A stretch of DNA of 64,000 nucleotides from Hyaloperonospora brassicae (lineage: Eukaryota > Oomycota > Peronosporomycetes > Peronosporales > Peronosporaceae): positions 168,834 through 232,833 of the forward strand of contig CANTFL010001411.1 in NCBI GenBank assembly GCA_947650285.1, read 5' to 3'. Of the stretch, positions 1 through 9,076 are shown in pieces. Every line of letters starts with the position of its first letter. Within the stretch, counting starts at the first letter, position 1. The notes under the pieces are model-generated. The model did no database searches and was not told where the DNA came from. It saw only the letters and a list, made by a program, of their open reading frames with translations. A program made the translations under genes and the position numbers.

Positions 1-582
1 CGAGGACGATAGTCAGTGTGACGGGTGCTTGCAATAATTGGGCGAAGTGCACGTAGCATTTGCTCACTTTTTTGATCTTCAAATCATATGAGGAGAGCAA
101 TACAGTAAAGCTGGCAGCTCTTAAGTATAAAGCCTTTGACGTAAAGATCCATTCCATCGTAGATAATCGGGTGTATACGTGGATGTCATTTCCAGCGAAA
201 AACGTTTGCGTAATCTTCAGCAAATGAAGAAGAGCTAGCACTTTGCGCTCCGCAGGGTGGTAATTTACCTCGCTCTCCTTCGACACTCGACCACAATACC
301 AAACCGGGTGTAACAATCCGTAATTCATTTGCATAAACGTACTTTCAAACGCCCAATCATTAAAAAACATCGCATGAACATCGGCTGTGGATACAAAATG
401 GCGCAGAACTGAAGCTTTGACAAATTTTTGTTGTAACATAGCGAAGAAAGCGCGTACCCCGATCAGGTTTGCTTCGGAAAAGAAATCTTCTTTATTTATA
501 TGATACAATACTGCTCCATACACAGCGATGTTTTGGATGAAGCGACTGTAATAATTAATCTTTCCGAGAAACGCTTGCATAC
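1..582 (-). pseudogene. gypsy-1 RT connection and RNase H segment (partial)
   Basis: The minus strand from about 578 reads MQAFLGKINYYSRFIQN, the standard segment that follows the gypsy RT thumb (usual form FLGLxNYYRRFI). It continues through AVLYHINKEDFF. An RNase H-like stretch follows with VWYCGRVSKESEVNYHPAER and KVLALLHLLK, matching the SR-L-x-x-x-E-x-N-Y-x-x-x-E-K-E-x-L-A pattern of gypsy RNase H. The reading frame stays open for most of the segment. It is cut off by the window start, so the rest of RNase H and any integrase cannot be seen. Confidence 0.75.
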
Positions 583-585
583 CCT

Positions 586-810
586 TTATTGACGCGGAAA
601 TTGCCACTCAGTGAGTTTCACCAATTTTGTCGGGTCGGCTGCAATGCGTTGTGCTGTCACTTTGTGTGATAGGAAGTCTACTTGAGGCTGCACAAAGATG
701 ATCTTTGTGACGCTGATGCGAATTCGACACTCCGTGAAGCGTAACAACAACCGGTCGAGCGTCGCTAAATAGACGTCAAAGCTTTTGCCTCCAAATAAAA
801 TATCGTCCAC
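586..810 (-). pseudogene. gypsy-1 RT palm with VDDILFGG catalytic box
   Basis: This minus-strand frame begins MDDILFGGKSFDVYL, preceded in frame by a Val codon, giving the F/Y-x-DD catalytic box of RT in the form VDDILFGG. Downstream it has FVQPQVDFLSHKV and then IAADPTKLVKL, corresponding to the conserved gypsy pattern F-x-x-x-x-V-x-(Y/F)-L-G-H-x-V followed by D-P-x-K-V. Gly in the LGH motif is replaced by Ser. The frame closes at about 586 and resumes in another frame below 582, so a frameshift separates it from the connection domain. Confidence 0.75.
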
Positions 811-1507
811 AAACGTTTGTCCACAAACGATCGGCGGCGAAGCACTGGGAAAACTGTCGATTCATCGGTTTTGCCCGTGACAAACATCTTGCTCGCCAGA
901 TCATTGACTAGATGTTGCAACGAATCAGACTCATCGAGTTCTCGGGTAGTCGGATTCTACCTTTGTCAACGCTGATCCGTTAGCGCCAAGCTCGTTGAGC
1001 TCTGTGGTTTCATTTGCACGCTCACTCGCAGTTTCATCTTCGGCAACTTTGGCCTTGGTGTCAAAGTCTTGCCACCCATCTTTCACTGATCACATACCCC
1101 ACAAACCGTTGTCGACGAGTTGTTGATATATCATGGGAGCATTATTAAACCAAAAGGCACACGCGACCACTCGAACTGCCCAAGGTACATGCAAACAATG
1201 ACACGTGACGCGCTCGTTCAGTCATCATCAACGCCCAAAATTCGCTGGCTGCATCGATGGAGCAAAAGCACAGGTAGCTATCGAGCTCGGTCAACAAATC
1301 TTCGACTAAGGGCATTGCGCTTTCCATTCTGGCCTTGATGGCGTTGACGAGTTTGTAATCGATACAGAACCGGATGTCAACGCTATTCTTCTTTGGGACG
1401 ATCTCTATGGGAGATGCTGAAGGACTCCGGGAAAACGAAATTAGTCTTGCCTTCAACAATGCTTTCAGCAAGCTTACAACTTCGATAGATGGCGTAGTTT
1501 TATCCAT
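811..1507 (-). pseudogene. gypsy-1 RT fingers and first palm boxes
   Basis: Minus-strand frame 1507-1145 contains SPSASPIEIVPKKNS, RFCIDYKLVNAI, MPLVEDLLTEL and CSIDAASEFWAL. These are RT boxes 1-3 of gypsy elements (usual forms SP-x-x-SP-x-x-x-V-x-KKDG, R-x-C-V-DYR-x-LN, P-x-P-R-I-DDLL, F-S-x-LDL-x-SGYWQI). The first catalytic Asp is kept, while SGYW has become SEFW. From 1144 to 811 another frame reads FNNAPMIYQQLVDNGLWG, then about 80 codons of polar sequence before VDDILFGG. That insert between boxes is longer than in textbook gypsy RTs. Stops interrupt this part. Confidence 0.75.
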
Positions 1508-1899
1508 CTGACCCGTTGGTTAACAGGATCATGACCTTGTGCGTCGATGTTACACACTACTCTATATGCCAAGGGTGGTAGAGCTTGACTACTGGAGATC
1601 ATTATTCGTTCGTGTCTCTGCAATACAATAATCAACATTGATCGATAAGTATCCGTGTGGTCGGTGCATACCACATTGTCCCCAGTGTAATTCAGATTGT
1701 TTGCTACTAACTCTGTGAGATCCGGCAAAAAGGTGAGTTCTTTAACATTATCTACCGATGTGATGTCGCTCGCTACATACTCGAAATCTGATGTATCGAT
1801 TAACGGAGGCGTCGACGGTTCATCCGTAGTCGTCGCATCGGCTACCATTAACGCACACAGGAATAGGCGATCTAGGTCGGCAAATTGTGACCCGTTTAC
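1508..1899 (-). pseudogene. gypsy-1 protease-RT linker, 3' part
   Basis: A mostly open minus-strand frame (1848-1474) covers the region between the copia insertion site and the RT. It is acidic and Thr/Ser rich, with no domain I recognise. It ends near Q-R-V-R-W-I-K, just before the RT fingers. By position it is the spacer between protease and RT of gypsy-1. The copia-1 target site (duplicated bases at about 1895-1899) marks its outer edge. Confidence 0.45.
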
Positions 1900-2199
1900 T
1901 GATGAGGATTACCGGTACAATCCGAACTTAAAGCGTACTTTTTACGGGATACTTCTTACGTCGGTAATTACCTCAGAGATGATTTGACGCGTAGGATGAT
2001 TGGACGCGTGTAAATGAGGTTGATCAGATGCACCATGTGATTGGATGCAGTCTAGGGTAGGCAGAGTTAAGAATTATGAATCAATCACTTTCAAATCCTC
2101 CTTCTGACGAGAAAGTGTTCTCTGCTCCGCTGCTCAAGCCTCTTCGCTCCCTCCGGTCTTTTCCGGTCTTCTCGTCACGTCCGTGCCATACCAGCAACA
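1900..2199 (+). repeat. copia-1 left LTR
   Basis: Direct repeat of 6268-6568. It begins TGATGAGGATTACCGG and ends CCAGCAACA directly before the primer-binding site. It shares long blocks with the right LTR, such as the stretch around ACGTCGGTAATTACCTCAG. Point differences are spread along its length. Confidence 0.9.
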
Positions 2200-2214
2200 G
2201 GTTATGAGCCCAAG
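2200..2214 (+). other. copia-1 primer-binding site, half-tRNA type
   Basis: GGTTATGAGCCCAAG lies directly after the left LTR. Its reverse complement CTTGGGCTCATAACC has the CAT anticodon in the GGGCTCATAACC context of the initiator tRNA-Met anticodon arm. Drosophila copia is known to prime from a cleaved half of that tRNA. The same 15 bases occur at the equivalent place in copia-2 (10161-10175). Confidence 0.75.
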
Positions 2215-3058
2215 CGCGATATCTTCTGCCGGCCACGCATCCTCCAGCTTCCTCATCGATAAGTTCGATGGGGATATCTATTCGACTTGGAGTCGATACA
2301 TGCGTGGCGTGTTTCTGACGAAGTCAGTGTAGCACGCTGTCAACCGGGAAAGCTCCACGACGTACGTGGACCCTCGGGCGCAGGACGACTACGTCAAGCC
2401 CAGCAACATCGTGTTTGGAATGATGTTGCTGCACATGGGTGCGGATTACCACCATGTGGTCGACAACTGCGAGGAAGCGTGGGTTGCGTGGCAACGCCTG
2501 AAGGTGCTGTACGGTGGATCCCAGAAAGCGGGAAGGATCTACCTCAAGCGGCAACTTTTTAGCATGAAGATGGCTGAAGGCGATAACGTCATGCATCACT
2601 GCAACGAGGTCCTGAAGATCGCCGCCAAGCTTAGCAGCATCGGTGCGATGATGGAGGACGAGGACGTCGCGATTTGCCTGCTGCTTCGCCTCCCTTAGAT
2701 TTTTGAGAACGTTGTTCTAAACTTGGAGATGAGCAGAACAGAGCTTCGTACCCCGGACGTGGTGAAGGTGCTCACGAATGAGCACGCCAAGCGCCAAGGG
2801 GAGAAGATGACAACAACAGCGACGATGGTCAAGACTGAAGATGCAGCCAAGGCCTTCAACACTGAGCGCGAACCATACAAGTGCACCTACTGTGGGAAGG
2901 TGGGACACACCGTGGATCGCTGTTGGACCAATCAGAAGAATGAAAGTCGAGGAGCCCGACGCGGCGGCAATGGTCGTGGATGCGGGGCAAACAATGTCCA
3001 GTAGAAACAATATCGTGATGAAGACAGCGACTACGATCAAGTAACATTTGCAGTTTCG
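2204..3058 (+). pseudogene. copia-1 gag (broken)
   Basis: The frame starts at ATG 2204, inside the primer-binding site, and reads [18 protein letters not shown], a form of the copia gag N-terminal motif (F-x-G-x-x-Y-x-x-W-x-x-x-M). A stop near 2330 replaces what is probably Trp (KSV-stop-HAVN). A UBN2-like helical gag region follows ([28 protein letters not shown]). The frame stops again at 2696-2698. In the next frame a CCHC zinc knuckle, [14 protein letters not shown], lies at about 2881-2922. A TAG near 3002 ends it. Gag would form the particle and bind RNA; this copy cannot. Confidence 0.8.
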
Positions 3059-3243
3059 TTGGAGTGTGGACTCTCAGCGAAGAAGAACGCGTCCGGAATG
3101 TGGGCCGTCGACAGTGGTGCAACACACCACATATGCCACGACAAGACCGAGTTTGCAAGCCTGAAGAAGCGCAATGACGGTGAAATCTTAGTGGCGGATG
3201 GCAACAAAGTGGCCATCAAGGGTGTTGGAACTATCTTTGAAAG
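3059..3243 (+). pseudogene. copia-1 aspartic protease
   Basis: The frame reads [19 protein letters not shown], the copia protease active site D-S-G-A-(T/S)-x-H, followed by [15 protein letters not shown], the usual second half (V-x-D-G-x-x-x-x-I-x-G-x-G). The catalytic Asp is intact. A frameshift near 3243 passes to the integrase frame, so no continuous polyprotein could be made. Confidence 0.85.
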
Positions 3244-4733
3244 GTGGTTCTGCCCGACGGTGAAGAGCGCGAAATTGAGATCAAGAACGTGTTTTACGTA
3301 CCAAGCATGAACAAGAAGTTGCTTTCGGTACCGCAGATCTACAAGCACGGCAAGTTTCAAGTGGTGTTCGACGGGACCAAGATGTTTGTTGCTCGCAAAG
3401 GATCGCAACAAGTGGTGGCAACAGCAGATCTTGTGGATGGTCTTTACGGGCTTTACACAGCTCATCGATCGGCCAATGCGACAACAAGCGGAAACTATGG
3501 TGTCGACTTATATGCGTGGATGGGACACGCTCCAGCTGATGTGCTTCGCAAAATGGTGGCGACGAACATGATCAAAGTTGTGAAGGTACCTCTAAATTCA
3601 AGTGGATCAAGCGCATGTCGAGGATGCCAACAAGGGAAAATGGTCCAAACCCCATTCCCACGCAACCAAGGCAAGCGCAGATACGACACATTTGAGCTAC
3701 TTCACGTCGACATCTGCGGACCCATGGAGATTAATTATCTGGGTGGCAGCAAGTATCTACTGCTGATCGTGGACGAAGCCAGTGGATGCATGAAGGGATT
3801 CTGTCTACGCGTAAAGTCTGAGAGTGAGAACCACATTACACGATACATCAAGATGGTGCAAGCGCAGTTTGGCAAAGGAGTCAAGTTCGTCCGACACGAC
3901 GGAGCCCGCGAGCTCGCAACCAACTCGCTTCAAGAATTCTACAAAGACGAAGGCATTGAACAGCAGACGACGGTTCCATATGCACACCAGACGAACGGCA
4001 CAGCGGAGCGCGCCATTCGGACCATCGTCACAATCGGTCGCAGCATGCTCCACCATGCGAAGCTGGAAAAGTGCTTCTGGGCCGAAATAGGAATGACGGC
4101 AATCTATGTCAAGAACCGTCTGCCGTCGCCTAAAGTCGTGCACAAGACGCCGTTCGAATCGTCCACAACTCCAAGCCACGTGTCAAGCTCATGCGGGTGT
4201 TCGGTTGTCAGGCTTACATACTGACACCAAAGGAGAAGCGACTCAAGTGGGATCCCAAGGTTCGCACTGGGAAATTATTGGGATACGAAGAAGCATCCAA
4301 AGCGTATCGCGTTTATGACATCGAGGCGGGGCAGGTGGTCATCAGTCGCGATGTCAACTTTGACGAGTCCGTCTTTGGACTTTTGCCGCCAACAACCGAT
4401 GAAGATGCCGATGACATTGACTTTGACTCCCTCGAGCTGGATGATGAAGCGCCGGGTCAAGCGCAGTACAAACAAACAGGCAAGCGCACGAGTCATCCAA
4501 ATGACGAAGAAGTACCAGCTCCTCCCACGCGCACAGTGCGTCAACGGCCTGGACTAGAAGAATCGAGTGCGCCAGATACTTACACGGCCCACCAAGAAAA
4601 AGAAGAAGAAGAAGAAGAAGAAGAAGAAAAGAAGAATGCTGATGCATCGACTCCGCCTGTGTTTTGGCGTGCGAGTGCGAAGGATATCGAAACAGCAGTA
4701 AACTTATCCAAGCCACCGACTTTTTAAGCTGCG
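3244..4733 (+). pseudogene. copia-1 GAG-pre-integrase and integrase
   Basis: The longest frame (3244-4224) starts in the end of the protease region ([18 protein letters not shown]). It then has the pre-integrase zinc region ([22 protein letters not shown]), integrase core DICGPME, and [12 protein letters not shown] with catalytic Asp. The Glu segment is [15 protein letters not shown] frameshift near 4190 moves into a second frame with [35 protein letters not shown] and the target-binding tail. That tail ends in an acidic GAA-repeat tract at about 4599-4633 encoding a Glu run. The frame stops at 4725-4727. Confidence 0.85.
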
Positions 4734-5723
4734 GTGAACGGTCCTGATCAAGTGCATTGGCGTGAAGCCATCCAAGCGGAACTTGAGTCGATGCGACTTC
4801 GTGGAGTATTCCGCGCAGCCAAGCTGCCTAAAGGACATCGCGCCATTTGCATGAAGTGGGTCATCAAGATTAAGCGCAGAGCAGACGGATTAATTGAAAA
4901 GTACAAGGCGCGTCTTGTGGCAAAGGGTTTAAAGCAAAATTACGGGATCGACTACACGGAAACGTTCTAGCCCGAGGTCAAGTACGTGACGCTGCGCATG
5001 GTGATTGCAGTCGACAAGTATTTCGGATGGACCATCGATCAACTCGACGTGGTGACGGCATTCCTGTATGGTGTCATGAAGGAACAAGTGTTCTGCGTCA
5101 TCCCTGAAGGCGTGGAATTGGAGAGCTCTTTCGATTGTCTGGAATTGGTGAAGGCAATCTACGGACTAAAGCAAGCGTCGCGCGTATGGAACGAAACATT
5201 TGACTAGTTCGTGTGCGCCATTGGATTCCAAGCGTCAAGCCTCGACCCGTGTCTCTACATAAGGATTGTGATAGAAAAATGCGTGCTGCTACTGGTGTAC
5301 GAGGATGACGTGTTGATCACCGGCATCTCATGCGAGCTTATTGCACGCACTAAGATCGACATGAAGACACGATTCTAGATGACTGATAGCGGCAAGTTTG
5401 CATTCGTGCTTGGCATCGAGCTTTTGGATGGCGCAGATGGAAGCGTGACACAATGTCAGCGTCGGTATGTCGATGACATACTCAAGCGCTTTGGCATGGA
5501 TGATTGCAAGGCAGTCTCAAGTCCAGTCGACATGAGCTTTCGACTTGTCTCAAGTGATGCAGCCACTAAGGTCGATGCTCTTTTTCGCGAAGCGTTTGGT
5601 GCGTTGATGCACCTGACCACTGCAACACTACCGGACATTGCGTTCGCCGTGGTCTATGTGTCGCGGTTTATGGAGAATCCCCAAGAAGAGCACTGGGTTG
5701 CGGTCAAGCGTATACTACGATAA
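4734..5723 (+). pseudogene. copia-1 reverse transcriptase
   Basis: In frame fragments: HWREAIQAELESM, GHRAICMKWVIKIK, YKARLVAKGLKQ and IDYTETF, then a stop at 4968-4970 where Ser is usual (ETFSP). Next, LDVVTAFLYGVMKEQVF and AIYGLKQASRVWNETFD, with a stop at 5205-5207. The catalytic box reads LLVYEDDVLIT at about 5288-5320, so YVDD has become YEDD. Another stop lies at 5376-5378. The last part has FAFVLGIELL, YVDDILKRFGM and LPDIAFAVVYVSRFMENP. These are copia RT motifs in the normal order. Confidence 0.88.
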
Positions 5724-6260
5724 CTACAAGGCACCAAGACGTATGGAATCCGTTACAAGTCAAACAACAAGATCGACTTCCGTGGATATTCTGATGCGGA
5801 CTGGGAAGGTGATCTTGCCGACCGCAAGTCAACTTCGGGGTGCATGTTCATGCTACTTGGTGCTCCAGTGAGTTATGGCAGCAAGAAACAGCCAAGTGTT
5901 TAGTTGTCAAAGAGTGAAGCTGAATACATCGCACTCAGCTTGGCGATTCAAGAGGGCAAGTGAATTCATCGTCTGCTTTGTGAGATCATGATGACTGCCA
6001 ACGAGGAAGGACCGGAGCTCGTCATCCGTGAAGACAATCCGTCGTGTATCAAGATGACGAAGAACCCAGTCAACCACGGCCGCGCCAAGCATATTGACAT
6101 CAAGTACCATCACATCCGCGATGAAGTCAAGCGCGGTGAAGTGAAGCTCAAGTACTTCGAGACTGCGGTGATGTTGGCGGACATCATGACGAAGGGACTT
6201 CAAGGGCCACGCCACAAGGAGATGACGGCGGCTCTCGGGATTTGCGCGCGTTCGCATTGA
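5724..6260 (+). pseudogene. copia-1 RNase H
   Basis: Frame pieces read GYSDADWEGDLADRKSTSG, then QPSV-stop-LSKSEAEYIAL (the stop sits where Ser is usual). The last piece carries IREDNPSCIKMTKNPVNHGR, AKHIDIKYHHIRDEV and ADIMTKGLQGPRHKEM. These are the D, E and D segments and the KHIDIxYH tail of copia RNase H. The frame ends at 6260, a few bases before the right LTR. A short purine-rich tract (TGGGGCG) precedes the LTR. Confidence 0.85.
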
Positions 6261-6267
6261 TGGGGCG

Positions 6268-6568
6268 TGTTTAGGGTTACCGGTAGAATCCGAACTTAGA
6301 GCGTAGTTTTTACGGGATAGTTCTTACGTCGGTAATTACCTCAGAGATGATTTGACGCGTAGGATGATTGGACGCGTGTAAATCAGGTTGATCAGATGCA
6401 CCGTGTTATTGGATGCAGTCTAGGGTAGGCAGAGTTAAGAATTATGAATCAATCACTTTCGAATCCTCCTTTTGCCGAGCAAGTGTTCTCTACCCCGCTG
6501 CTCAAGCCTCTATGGCTCCCTCCGGTCTTTTCCGGTCTTCTAGTCACGTCCGTGTAATTTCATCAACA
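6268..6568 (+). repeat. copia-1 right LTR
   Basis: Direct repeat of 1900-2199. It begins TGTTTAGGGTTACCGG and ends CATCAACA. It is followed by TTTCC, a near copy of the left flank TTTAC. Confidence 0.9.
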
Positions 6569-7245
6569 TTTCCGCCTGTCGTCGTATCGTCTCCGTCCTG
6601 CAAATTGACGAGTCGACCGACCGGAACAGTTCTGGTATAAAGTTGACTATCTGCCGCGCACGACTCGTCGAGTTAATCTGAATGGCATGAGTCAATACCA
6701 TTGCCATCAACCTCCGCGCATGTTGCTATACACAGTTCACTCACAAAGCAATGCTGACGGAGCTTCATCTTATGGTCGTTGTGTCGTCCGGTAGCGTTTT
6801 ATTCTTTGTATCGTGAGCACGATCCATCTCGGTAGGTGTTGATACATCTTCCATGCACTCTAGTGATGACTCAACTCCTCTGTCAGACTAAGTTGTTCTG
6901 TCATTGTAGTCGTGAACATTCACGTCGTAATATTACAGTAGGTCGTGTGTAAGCTCGCTGCTCAACAGCAAGCGGTTGTTGACTCAACCGCTCTGCATAC
7001 TGCTGTTGTTCTATCTTGAATCACCGTCCAACCGTCACGTTTTTATATGCTAACACCTGCCAGAAGTAGACTTCGTCGCAGTAGTTATGACGTAACCGTC
7101 GTCTCGCGGTAACACTTCGTGTGGTAGTTATAGCAAGACTGAATAATTTGTGCTCGAAACGAAGCGCTTTTCCTCGAGACGTTCGTCAGCCGTACTCTCG
7201 TTGCTGTTCCTTTCTTATTGTATATCACGGTCGGCACGAGTGTGG
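6569..7245 (-). other. gypsy-1 protease-RT linker, 5' part; no gene seen
   Basis: By position this is the continuation of the gypsy-1 internal region, between the protease and the copia-1 insertion site. No long frame and no domain is visible on either strand. Confidence 0.35.
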
Positions 7246-7725
7246 GAGGTCAACTGATCCATAGCTCATGAGTTGATTTGCTGGGCTGTTTCCGTTGCAA
7301 TTGAAACTCTTCATACAACCGGCTCTCGACATCCAATGAGCTGACCGGGCCTCCAGCGATCTTATTGCCGTATGTGGTGTCGTCGACTTCTCTCGCCGAC
7401 CTCAATAGAGGCACGGCGATTTCGTCTGGAATATTGGCCGTCGCGTATAACAAGTACAGTCGGATACCGGCTTCTATCTTGAAGTTTGTCCCGAGCATGA
7501 GATTTACCACCGCGTGATGTGGCATAATCCACAATTCAAATTCATAAACTTTCTCCCATGCTAAAATGATCTCCACTGTTGTCTGTGCCGTGGTTATGAC
7601 CGCCGACTTTCCGATTCCTTGGACATCCATTTGTTAGTCGTTCATCGTAAGCTGTCGTAATCGTAGCTTCTTAGCGAATGAGTCACTAGGGGCCGAAATA
7701 TTAGCACCTGAATCCAGCAATATTT
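7246..7725 (-). pseudogene. gypsy-1 retropepsin-like protease
   Basis: On the minus strand, ILLDSGANISAPSDSFAKK (about 7721-7665) holds the D-S-G-A active site of a retroviral-type aspartic protease. After a stop at about 7634, the same frame continues as MDVQGIGKSAVIT, FELWIMPHHAVVNLMLGTN and FKIEAGIRLYL. This fits the second half of gypsy proteases, in which a hydrophobic strand and a V-x-L-G-x-(D/N)-F motif follow the flap. The frame runs open to 7250. It would process the Gag-Pol polyprotein if intact. Confidence 0.75.
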
Positions 7726-7978
7726 TTTTTTGTTCGTCACTGACAGCACCCATGACTAGCGCTCTCTTCCGTACACGTCGATCGAACCTCCTCGACGACC
7801 ACAATCCCAATCATTCTCTTATCAACAAATTCAATTCTTTCGTTACCCTTATCTTACCACACGGCTGTCTGTTTGTGTCCATCCTTGCGATCGACAAGCC
7901 TTCACCATCGTCCCAATCATCCCGTTCTATCTCCTGATCTCCACATCCTTACTCGCCAGCCCGTTGTGTATACCCCCG
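7726..7978 (-). other. upstream part of gypsy-1, unassigned
   Basis: Pyrimidine-rich on the plus strand, with no recognisable domain on either strand. It separates the gypsy-1 protease from the first base that matches the tandem array (about 7979). Probably the gag-protease junction of gypsy-1, but not shown. Confidence 0.25.
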
Positions 7979-8178
7979 AAGTGAGAGCAAGACGCGCTTG
8001 TGTCCAACTGATCTCGATCGCTTTGTCTCAATCGTCTGACGCGCACAGTAACGACCTGTGCTCGCACGATATCAATAGCTCTTGCCGGAAGAAAAGAGTG
8101 ATATCGTCAGACGTTGAGTAAGCGCGAAATCGCTAGCACGTTTTCACATGATCCCTGTGTCTGGGCCTGCCGTGTCTA
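7979..8178 (+). repeat. Array left edge: fragment of the B module end
   Basis: Matches B1 at about 18796-19075, from GAGAGCAAGACG through CACATGATCCCTGTGTC, with an internal gap of roughly 85 bases. It then jumps about 900 bases to the A-module sequence GTCGGGACCGTGCCTGACC. This is where array similarity begins next to gypsy-1. Confidence 0.75.
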
Positions 8179-8420
8179 ACGTCGGGACCGTGCCTGACCA
8201 CATCGATGTCCGTCGCTGAGAAATGAGTCTTGATTTGGGGCCAGAAGGCACACTCTACGCAGCTGGTCAGTTTGACCTCGAGATCCGCAGCTGTACGAAG
8301 AAGGAATACGCTCTGTTGGGACTTGGTCTGTCGCATCAGGCTTAGTCTACCAGCAGTAGCAGCCGCAGTGGCAGTAGAAGTAGTATGAGAAGTAGCAGCA
8401 GTATCAGTAGCAGAGGAAAT

Positions 8421-8560
8421 AGTAGCAGAGGTGTCGCAATAGTAGCAGAGGTGTCGCAATAGTAGCAGAGGTGTCGCAATAGTAGCAGAGGTGTCGCAAT
8501 AGTAGCAGAGGTGTCGCAATAATAGCAGAGGTGTCGCAATAGTAGCAGAGGTGTCGCAAT
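8421..8560 (+). repeat. 20-bp minisatellite, 7 copies (A1)
   Basis: Unit AGTAGCAGAGGTGTCGCAAT, seven adjacent copies; the sixth starts AAT instead of AGT. Because 20 is not a multiple of 3, the repeat reads open in several frames, which explains the repetitive peptides it encodes. Confidence 0.97.
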
Positions 8561-8689
8561 AGTAGCAATTGTAGCAGTGGCAGTTGTAGCACTAGCACTA
8601 GCAGCAACAGTAGTAGATGCAGACGTTGTAGACGTAGCTACAATAGTCAGTGTCGGTCAACCTGGGTCTGATGCACTGGTACTCACTCG

Positions 8690-9076
8690 TTCGAGCCACC
8701 GCAGATGCGCTTCCGGACCAAAACCTGACTCCCAAACACGTCGTCCCGGACGGGTGCGATCTGTATTCATATTCTCAAGGACGCGTGGTCATCAGCACTG
8801 ACGATCAAGACAGCACTGTTACCGATCCAAGCGCTCCTTTCAGCAGCTGAACCTACGGATCTGCAAGACGATGAGGTGGCCACGATGTACCTCGATGACC
8901 AAACGCAGTGTCTCAGCACTGCACGCATATTGACCGGCGACGACGCCATACAGAAAGTCACGGGCGACGATGCAGCGTTATTACGACTCATCGATACGGG
9001 CTTTCCATGGGTTCGGATGCGTAGTTTGTGTGGAGAAACGTGGCTCAGAGGAAGGGGCACGAAAAAGGACAGGTGA
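8690..9076 (+). pseudogene. UBE2K/Ubc1-like ubiquitin-conjugating enzyme (E2) fragment with UBA-like tail (A1)
   Basis: One frame of 129 codons reads FEPPQMRFRTKT, a stop (8726-8728), LPNTSSRTGAICIHILKD, AWSSALTIKTALL, QALLSAAEPTDLQDDEVA and TARILTG. E2 enzymes of the UBE2K/Ubc1 class have at this place PF-x-PPK-x-RF-x-TK-x-WHPN, SS-x-TGAIC, then ILKD-x-W, a QALL-x-AAEP-x-DPQD segment and TA. The active-site Cys is kept (8762-8764). The stop replaces Trp, and His of HPN is Leu. After about 20 residues, DDAALLRLIDTGFP resembles the start of a UBA domain, which UBE2K carries at its C terminus. The first ~70 residues of an E2 are missing. It cannot encode an active enzyme. Known E2s pass ubiquitin from E1 to substrates. 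Confidence 0.88.

Larger units (their letters stand above)
1900..6568 (+). mobile_element. Old Ty1/copia retrotransposon (copia-1) nested in gypsy-1
   Basis: Two direct repeats of about 300 bp (1900-2199 and 6268-6568) bound an internal region with copia gene order: gag, protease, integrase, RT, RNase H. The LTRs end in CAACA and differ at about 20 sites, roughly 7%. The 5-bp flanks are TTTAC on the left and TTTCC on the right, a decayed target duplication. The internal region carries at least seven in-frame stops plus frameshifts. It lies head-on to the gypsy-1 remnant it interrupts. The exact first base of the LTRs is uncertain by a few bases because the 5' edges have diverged. Confidence 0.9.
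1..7978 (-). mobile_element. Ty3/gypsy retrotransposon remnant (gypsy-1), split by a nested copia element
   Basis: Read on the minus strand, the two flanks of the copia element at 1900-6568 carry collinear pieces of one Ty3/gypsy pol gene. A retropepsin-like protease lies at 7725-7250, RT fingers and palm at about 1507-586, and RT connection plus RNase H from about 582 to the window edge. Gene order protease-RT-RNase H is that of Ty3/gypsy elements. Stops and frameshifts break every domain, so the copy is dead. Its 3' half lies outside the window. No LTR was found at its right side, where the tandem array starts at about 7979, so that end is either truncated or unrecognised. The family placement rests on motifs only. 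Confidence 0.8.

Noticed and set aside
4590..4640. Glu-rich run as a functional acidic domain
   Set aside because: It is a GAA microsatellite inside the decayed integrase tail of copia-1.
8421..8560. CRISPR-like array of 20-bp repeats
   Set aside because: Units are directly adjacent with no spacers and the context is eukaryotic. It is a minisatellite.
8342..8607. Repetitive minus-strand peptides (RHLCYYCDTSATIATPLL type) as a real Cys-rich or membrane protein
   Set aside because: They come from reading the 20-bp minisatellite, which is open in several frames. Copy number varies, and no start context or non-repeat domain is present.
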